A DNA stretch of 64,000 bases from Adineta steineri. Taxonomy: Eukaryota > Rotifera > Eurotatoria > Adinetida > Adinetidae. A program made the translations under genes and the position numbers. The notes beneath the pieces were generated by a model. That model saw nothing but the letters and a program-made list of their open reading frames with translations, was not told the DNA's origin and did not search any database. Within the stretch, counting starts at the first letter, position 1. Every line of letters starts with the position of its first letter. The stretch covers positions 1 through 64,000 of the forward strand of contig CAJNOI010000143.1 of the NCBI GenBank assembly GCA_905250115.1, given 5' to 3'. Positions 57,363 through 64,000 of the stretch are shown here, piece after piece.

Positions 57363-60300
57363 CTTAAAATATTAAGATCATTGTCGAAAAAAGATCATCA
57401 ACATGAACGAAAACAAGTAGTTCAACTACCTATTCACTATAATACCATTTATTCAAATAAAATAAGTTTTTTTTTCTTATAAAAGCTTCCTATAAAAAGT
57501 CGTTTCAGACATCTATTGACCTTTTGTCGAGCTTGTTAACCAAAAATATATAATCTTTAGAGTATACCTTAAGTATTTTAGAAGTCAAGCAACGTCTTAT
57601 TCTTTAAATCAACTAATTCTATTCTTATACAAATTGTACATAAAGACAAGACTATCGATCACTATTATACTGAACATTGTCTCAAGTCTGTTATCAATGA
57701 AGTACCAAAACGAAGAAAACCGTCACGCAAAGACTATATTGAGTTGCTTTATGACAATGGTTGACCCCCTAAATATCGAGACATGATTGATTATTTAACA
57801 GAAGATGGTAATGAGATAAAACCATATCCACTAGATCTTTTGTCACATGACTTTTAGCTAGATGATTACATCAAGAACATTTTGACGGATCAAGTATACG
57901 AGTATAATGTCTCCTGTGAACCTTGTGACGGTGAACGTATTGGTCTAGAAAAACGAAAATAATGTTCCGAAATATGATTCATCCTGTTCATCATCGACTT
58001 GAAAACCGGATAGGGATTAATTACTCTTAATGAAATTTTTATGTTTATCTTAATCTTATTTTATTCTCTTATTACTACATTGTTTAGCACCATATTATCT
58101 CGAAAATCTGATCTAATCGTAAATCAAATATATTTTGAGTATACGTATTAGGATACACGATAAAAATGTTACTTCGATTTTATCAGTATTGGCGAAGAGC
58201 GAGAATCCTGTCCATAAACACATCGGAAGTTATGAAAGATAGTCAATATGAATATCATCTCTTTGCATGCGTAACACTCTTTATTTATTTCCGGTAACAT
58301 ACAGTGAAAATAGTTAGGTATCAGTTCTCCTCTGTTACTTTTAAAGACTTACTCATAAAAGTCGTTAGACAACACAAGTAAACTATTATAAATAGTAATG
58401 AAAGAGACGAAGACGCCGGCATATCTGATAAAATAAATAAAACCAATTGACATTGAAACTTGAAGTAAAAATAACTGCACAAGATTGGGTTCGTGCGTTT
58501 TTCTATACAATTGAATCTATAAGCACGACATGTGCTTCTGTTACTTTAGATAAAAGTATTTTGATGTATGTATATGCAACGGATTAAGATATTTAGTGAT
58601 AATTAGCAGAGTTCTTGATATTTACTTGAATGTATATGTATGTAGAAGAAATGTTCTGTATTGTCTATTCCTTCATAACGTATATGACAGATGACTTACT
58701 GTCAAGTGACACGCTTAATATTATTTTTCTGATAGTATGGCTTTTCAGTACAAATTCTTTGGCATTAATCTACTTTTTCTGTTTTGTTCTTTCAATTAAT
58801 TGTCGAAGGAAAGAAAATAATAAGCTTGGATAACTCTGTCAGTGTTACGCACTAATAAATCAACTTTAGCACAAAAAACAGACAGGCGATAACTTTTTGT
58901 TTTTCTTGAAATAATTTTTTCTTTCTTTGTATCTATGACTCGATAAAAGAAATATCATTCTCAACAAATCAGAAGAAAAAAAAATGATAATGCTATTCTT
59001 GAACATAAATTTGACTTCGTTAGTTCACTTATTATAAAAATTCATCAATTCAGAGCTATTATTCATCATCTATACTGAGTGTGGTTAAAGAGAACATCCA
59101 CACTCCAATTTTTTTCTTATACTTTCAAATAAATATAATAGTTTATATAAAATCATTTTTATGTAATAAAATTTTAAATAATTCGATAAAATTTAATATA
59201 ATTGGTTAAATCTTGAATCAATTTATATGAATAATTATCAGCATTGTTGAATGAAATAATAACAATATTTATAAAACATAAAAGTCCTGTAATTGATTAA
59301 TTTAATAATCTTTTATTTTTAAACAATATCATTAAATCCTTCATTGACATCAATTCATGTTTTCGATATTTGGGTTTTTTGCTTTATTTAAATCATTACC
59401 AATGTTTATAATTCTACAAAATAATAAATATCTATTCATGAATTCTTCTTATCATAAAACTTATATATCAATATATGATTTATTAATAAAAATAAAAAAT
59501 AAATTATTTTCATATAAATTTATATTAATCAATAATTATTGAAAATAATACTATTTTAATTTCTTCATAGAAATAATTCAATTTAACGAGAATTCATCTA
59601 AAAAATATTCTCACATTTTCAAACAAAATACACTTTTCCATAGTTGAACGTACTATTTACAAACGAGCTTGAAAATATTCAAAAACTAGATTTTCAAATT
59701 ACTTTCATTACAGAACTTAATTATTTTTATTCAGTCTTTCTGTGCCTTGCTGTTATATTCTATTTTTCAAAAATTCGGAATCTTGTATCGTATATTCAGC
59801 GTAAACGCCAGGGTTGTCAAACCTTCTGATTTTAGTATTTTTCTGTTTGACCATTGATAATATTTTCATCTTAGAAAAACTTTAGGTAGAAAAGAAGAGA
59901 TTAATTGTTACTCAGTGAATATTTCAATCAACAAGAAAATATTTTACTTTCTATTCTATCTATCAAACAAAATCTCTCAGTTAAAAGAACAAATTCTACA
60001 TATCTTTGACTTATTTTCATATTCAGTGTCGTCCACTGAAGAAAATAACGGTTTTTCCCCATTTTAGACATGTTTATTAACAAAGATTTATTATCTTTCT
60101 CAAGTTTTGAAAAAAAAATATTCCTTAGATGCTCTAAAGTCATAAATCTTTCATCGTTTATCAGGAAAGCAGTAATGATTATATTGTTGATTATTGACCA
60201 ACATTTTTTTAGTATCATCACAAGATGAAATAAATCACTGAAACACTAAACATGTCACCATTATCAGATCACATGTTTTCGAAACTATTTAAACCCCGGC

Positions 60301-60750
60301 ATTTTATATAAAATATTATTCTTATTCTACCAATAACTATACCTAGTATAGTTGCTAAAACATCATCAGCATAAACTTTGAGAGTAAGTAGAATAGTGTC
60401 ATACATATTCAAGATTTTTTAGATATTTCATAATCTGCGTCATCAGATCTCGTCATCTCTCACAGTAAACAACGAAGTCTGTTAATAGAAATTGTAAGTT
60501 ATATTCAAAATTCTCTGATTTTTCAAATTTGGATTTGGCAAGCCTGGCTCAAACGAACCTCGGATGAACAACTAGCATTCATATATACTTCGAGGTAGTT
60601 TATCACACAAGTGGGCATTTTAGAGTGAACAAGAAGAGAGTAATTTCGGTTACTAATTAAATGAGGAGCAGCATCCACCAGCTAACATAACATTATTTTT
60701 TTCTTCTTTTAGATATTTTTTCGTCTACATTATAATTTTATTTTTCTTCA
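57363..60750. other. Intergenic region with mariner relic
   Basis: Contains the mariner remnant (57570-57962), a weak hairpin GAGTGTGG/CCACACTCC at 59076-59106 and otherwise very AT-rich DNA. Short ORFs at 58630-58833, 59357-59829 and 59928-60221 are AT-driven and unsupported. Confidence 0.5.
57570..57962 (+). pseudogene. Degenerate mariner-family transposase fragment
   Basis: In one plus-strand frame: FFKSTNSILIQIVHKDKTID, then HCLKSVINEVPKRRKPSRKD, then YIELLYDNG-stop, RDMIDYLTEDGNEIKPYPLD and LDDYIKNIL. The order matches the C-terminal half of mariner transposases: TID..Y, HDNA region with the catalytic Asp, HPPYSPDLAP region and the DYIK helix. Two in-frame stops are present (about 57764 and 57856), and the N-terminal DNA-binding half and TIRs were not found. 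Dead element. Confidence 0.7.
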
Positions 60751-61629
60751 ATGTTGTCCTACATTGGATTCTTCTTCTGCATTGCTGGTATTCTTTTGGT
60801 AAGTTATTACTTTGTATATATATAACTAAAAAAACTCTCAATGGAAAACTTTTCTTTATCTCTAGGTTAATTCACAACAATCTACAAAACATGCGAATTT
60901 ATTTAATTTAGACAACTCAGACGCAACTGTGTATGCAGGTGGTAGTTTACGACAAGCCAATGAGAATAATTTTCCAATACTGCAAGGTCAATTTGGATCA
61001 ATGGCAATAATAACTTTGAAACCCGGTGGTATTCGTCAACCACACTGGCATCCCTTTGCTTGGGAAATGAATTATGTTCTCAGTGGTAAGTGTATCAATC
61101 TTGAAGAGTCATCTCATCAACATATGACGATAGCACGGGATGTGAATGTTTTCTCACCTTCTTTTTTTTGAAGAAAATACATGCCTAAAAGAGAGATTGT
61201 AGATGTATTCTATTCATATCTACATTGTGAAATCTTGCAATATGATTACAGAATTAACATTCACAAAGTTTACAATTGTATATAAGAAATATTTCTTTTG
61301 CATTTTTAGGTAAAGCTAAGTGGAGTATTGTTGGAACTAATGGTCAACATGATTCATTTGTAGCTAAAACTGGTGATCTTGTCTTTGTTCAACAAGCCTG
61401 GTTCCATTATTTTGCAAATGCTAATGAAAACGAAGATTTGATAGTTTTAATTGTATTTAACTCTGGCAAAGCTGTATCAACTGATGATATTGGAATTGTT
61501 GCTGCACTGAATGGAATACCTACTGGTATATTGGCTGCTTCATTTGACATGCCAAAGGCTTATTTCGAGAAGCTGCCAAGAAATATGACACAAACATCAA
61601 TTATTTTACGAAATAGTGCAAAACCGTGA
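60751..61629 (+). CDS. Secreted single-domain cupin, oxalate-decarboxylase/germin-like
   Basis: Three exons, 60751..60798, 60866..61085 and 61310..61629, giving 195 aa. Exon 1 (MLSYIGFFFCIAGILL) is a signal peptide encoded alone. Cupin motif 1 GGIRQPHWHPFAWEMNYVLSG supplies His76, His78 and Glu83; motif 2 GDLVFVQQAWFHYFAN supplies His122. That is a complete 3-His/1-Glu Mn-type site. The tail GIPTGILAASFDMPKAYFEK resembles the region after motif 2 in oxalate decarboxylases. Known: bacterial and fungal OxDC are bicupins, germins are single. Inferred: extracellular metal-dependent oxidase, decarboxylase or sugar isomerase-like; substrate unproven. Confidence 0.85.
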
Positions 61630-64000
61630 AGACTTCTGCAGTTGTGAACTTAACTGCAAAAACTATAAACTCTTAATAAAAAAAAATTCTTCAAAATGAT
61701 TATCATTTTTCTTTGTTCTTTTATTCTTCATATCTAAAAATAAAATATATTTATCGGATGATTTATGAGATTTTGTTGAAATTCTCAAGGATGCAGTTAT
61801 TAATTGTTATATTTAACGGCATGACAATCTTGTTAATGATCGAGAAGAAGTGTGCAGAAACGTTTTTAGATTCAGTAAAATAGAAGAAGAATTTTAGTTC
61901 GATAATCATCATTTTCTTATTTTGAATAAAACTACGTGGAGTATTTTTGATGCAGAACACTGAAAAAAATGTTGGTGTCAACAATTGATAGGAAAATAAA
62001 TCAACGGCTGACATATAAGTTTTATCAATAATAAATATTATACTAGAAGAAGTTTGGATCAAATTTTTGAAAAAAAACATAATTTGAGGGTGAGGGTGTA
62101 ATTGTAAGACTGGTGACGAATAAAGAGCATATCTACATCATCATTTCGACTTTGATCATCACCTCGATTCTGCCGAATTTGTAGAAGAAATAACAAAGAT
62201 GTTGAAATGTAGATTCGAACCACGTTTTCAAAATGTGATGAATATTGTATTACACAGCAGCATACGTGTGACACATTCTATATTATTATATATAGTAAAG
62301 AGAAAAAAAAGAAAACGAGTTTCAAAATTTTGTCTCGATTTTGCTTTTGCTTTAATAATTATACTAATTATACGTTATTACTAAAAATTTTACTGTTATG
62401 AATAATCGATTATGCATGCCTAGAATTTGATACAACTACGACAGAATTTAAAATAAAAATAAAATTATTTAGTACGGGAGTAGTTATCAATAATCATATG
62501 AATAACAGTCAATCACATTTGCTTCAACACACATCCTTCATAGCGACCATATCATCTATACTACAATCTGTGATCAAGAATTGGCTATATCAGACCACGA
62601 CTTCCACATTTAAGAGTATTTTTTCGTCGCAATATGAAATGTCTTTCTTTTCATGAGAATGAGATTTTTTGCAAATCTATGGAACAGCAGGACATCACGA
62701 ATGATTGATGAAAACGAATTCGAAAATATTTTTCTTTCTTTTTATACAATGAAGATTTATTCTAAATCATCGAGACATGCGCACATTGAATTGGCTTCAA
62801 GAGTAAATTTTCCAGGATATATAATATAATCTTGCTAACGTTTTGAATTGAATTTTTTATAATAAGTGAGTTAGGATAATGATGAAAATCTAATGAAATA
62901 TACACAACAGTAACCATTTTCTTTGCATATTTTTCTAAGAAAACAAGAATATTTCAAGCAACTACAATCTATACTTTTTTATAGACTTTCAATTTCTGCT
63001 TTACGTATATATTCGAATTATGTTAAGGTTCAAAATAAATATGATGTGACATGACATAAAGGTACTCATTTTTATACAATTATGAATTCATTCATTCATG
63101 TAATAAACATAATAAAGTTTTCTTTAGAATGAAATATATACAAAAGAAATTTTTTTATTTTTATTTTATATTAATGAATAAAAAGAAATCGACATGTTTT
63201 CATCTCGTATGTTTACAATTGATTATGATTCAATGAATACTATTTAGTTATTTCTATAGCTTTATTCATTTTTTTGTATTTTATTATTTTGCGGATTCTA
63301 ATCTCACCTTTATTCTCTTGTCACGTGTGACATACACATGATTGACGCTCAGACTGATAAAATGTATACGTAAATGCAAGATAATTAAGAATGATATGTA
63401 TTCAATTGCAGTCATGAAAAATGACGCATTCACGAAGGATATATTCAATCGTATGCTTGTTTATATGCTTGAATAAATGAACTAGATAGTGACTCACTAA
63501 CACGCGTAAATATATTTTTATCACTTTATTGAATCGTTTATACCAGTAAAATATTCTGTGAAAAATAATTATGCTTTCAACATTTATTGACTCATCAATG
63601 TAGTAGATACCATTCTATACTACAATTTGAATGGTTTATATTATTATCATCTCGTGTTTTATTTACTTGTCCTAATTGTTTCAGTTTTCTTGAATATTTA
63701 TTTTCTCTTTGTTCATTTTTATTACGCATTTGACTAAAAACTGAATATTGAAGCATCGGATAAATACTACTCTACAATGAGGAAATTATATTCTTTATTT
63801 ATTTATTGTGTAAATCAAAAAAAAATTTGTTAGTGTTGAAACCCGACATAACTTCGAGACTGCTTCAGTTTGTGGATACATTCAAGTAAAATTCCATGAA
63901 TAAAAGAAGCAAGATAAATACCAACATCGTAAACTATACTTACATATTCGTTGAATAATTTAATGTACATACGAGTATCTATCTGTTTGCATTTTCTTTT
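61630..64000. other. AT-rich intergenic tail of the window
   Basis: No supported gene in about 2.4 kb. A G-rich half-palindrome TTGAGGGTGAGGGTGTAATTG is at about 62084-62104. ORFs here lack recognisable features. Confidence 0.45.

Noticed and set aside
58630-60221. Several 60-100 aa ORFs
   Set aside because: Extremely AT-biased, no domains, no splice partners, expected by chance in such DNA.
62200-62290. Possible tRNA on the minus strand (GGTTCGAATC T-loop-like match)
   Set aside because: No A-box, no acceptor-stem pairing and a mispaired T-stem.
1-64000. CRISPR arrays, rRNA genes, bacterial operons
   Set aside because: No regularly spaced short repeats with unique spacers, no rRNA-like conserved blocks, and the gene structure is eukaryotic throughout.

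Overview
The window looks like nuclear DNA from a bdelloid rotifer (Adineta/Rotaria type). The basis is a combination of traits, not one marker: about 70% AT, canonical GT-AG introns mostly near 50-60 bp, compact genes, and families that are expanded in bdelloids (LDL-receptor class A/EGF ectodomain proteins, LamG-like jelly-roll proteins with a Ser/Thr linker, F-box/LRR proteins, one-repeat-per-exon LRR genes, FMRFamide-receptor-like GPCRs, PAN/Apple proteins). Several genes also look non-metazoan (fungal-type sulfate permease, bacterial-type GNAT, single-chain double-DTG protease, oxalate-decarboxylase-like cupin). Species assignment is inference.

Layout. 1-3086: minus-strand LDLa/EGF receptor running off the left edge. 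3377-3922: foldback element. 5197-5604: secreted peptide resembling anti-lipopolysaccharide factor. 7123-9935: six-exon membrane LamG gene. 11583-12623: multi-pass membrane gene with a probable one-base frameshift. 14471-15964: tankyrase-like PARP. 17789-18619: GNAT. 19234-21512: SLC26/SUL sulfate permease. 22345-22620: MITE. 23130-25025: F-box/LRR. 26311-26928: bacterial-like GNAT. 27181-29229: four-TM PPxY gene and its decayed tandem copy. 29579-29715: short palindromic MITE. 30394-30937: TMEM205 family. 31605-33732: long-chain acyl-CoA synthetase. 34586-35053: secreted Cys-rich protein. 35940-36680: double-DTG protease. 38854-39108: 3' end of an LRR gene cut by a 100-N gap. 39933-42141: two tandem P-loop GTPases. 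43630-44694: exostosin-like glycosyltransferase. 45945-46982: GPCR. 48763-49940: protein kinase. 51161-57362: a tail-to-tail pair of secreted multidomain genes ending in the same cupin module; the plus copy is a Cu/Zn-SOD/LamG/cupin chimera with two in-frame TGA codons, the minus copy is PAN/collagen-like/cupin. 57570-57962: dead mariner transposase. 60751-61629: secreted single-domain cupin.

The most striking non-genic signal is a dispersed family of about 15 short palindromes of roughly 40-70 bp. Each has a G-rich arm like GGGTGTGGGTG facing a C-rich arm like CACCCACACCC across an AT-rich loop. They sit in intergenic DNA, often just 3' of genes, and in two introns. The arms match the telomere-like hexamer TGTGGG.

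No operon-like organisation is seen. Neighbours are functionally unrelated except for the tandem or inverted paralog pairs.
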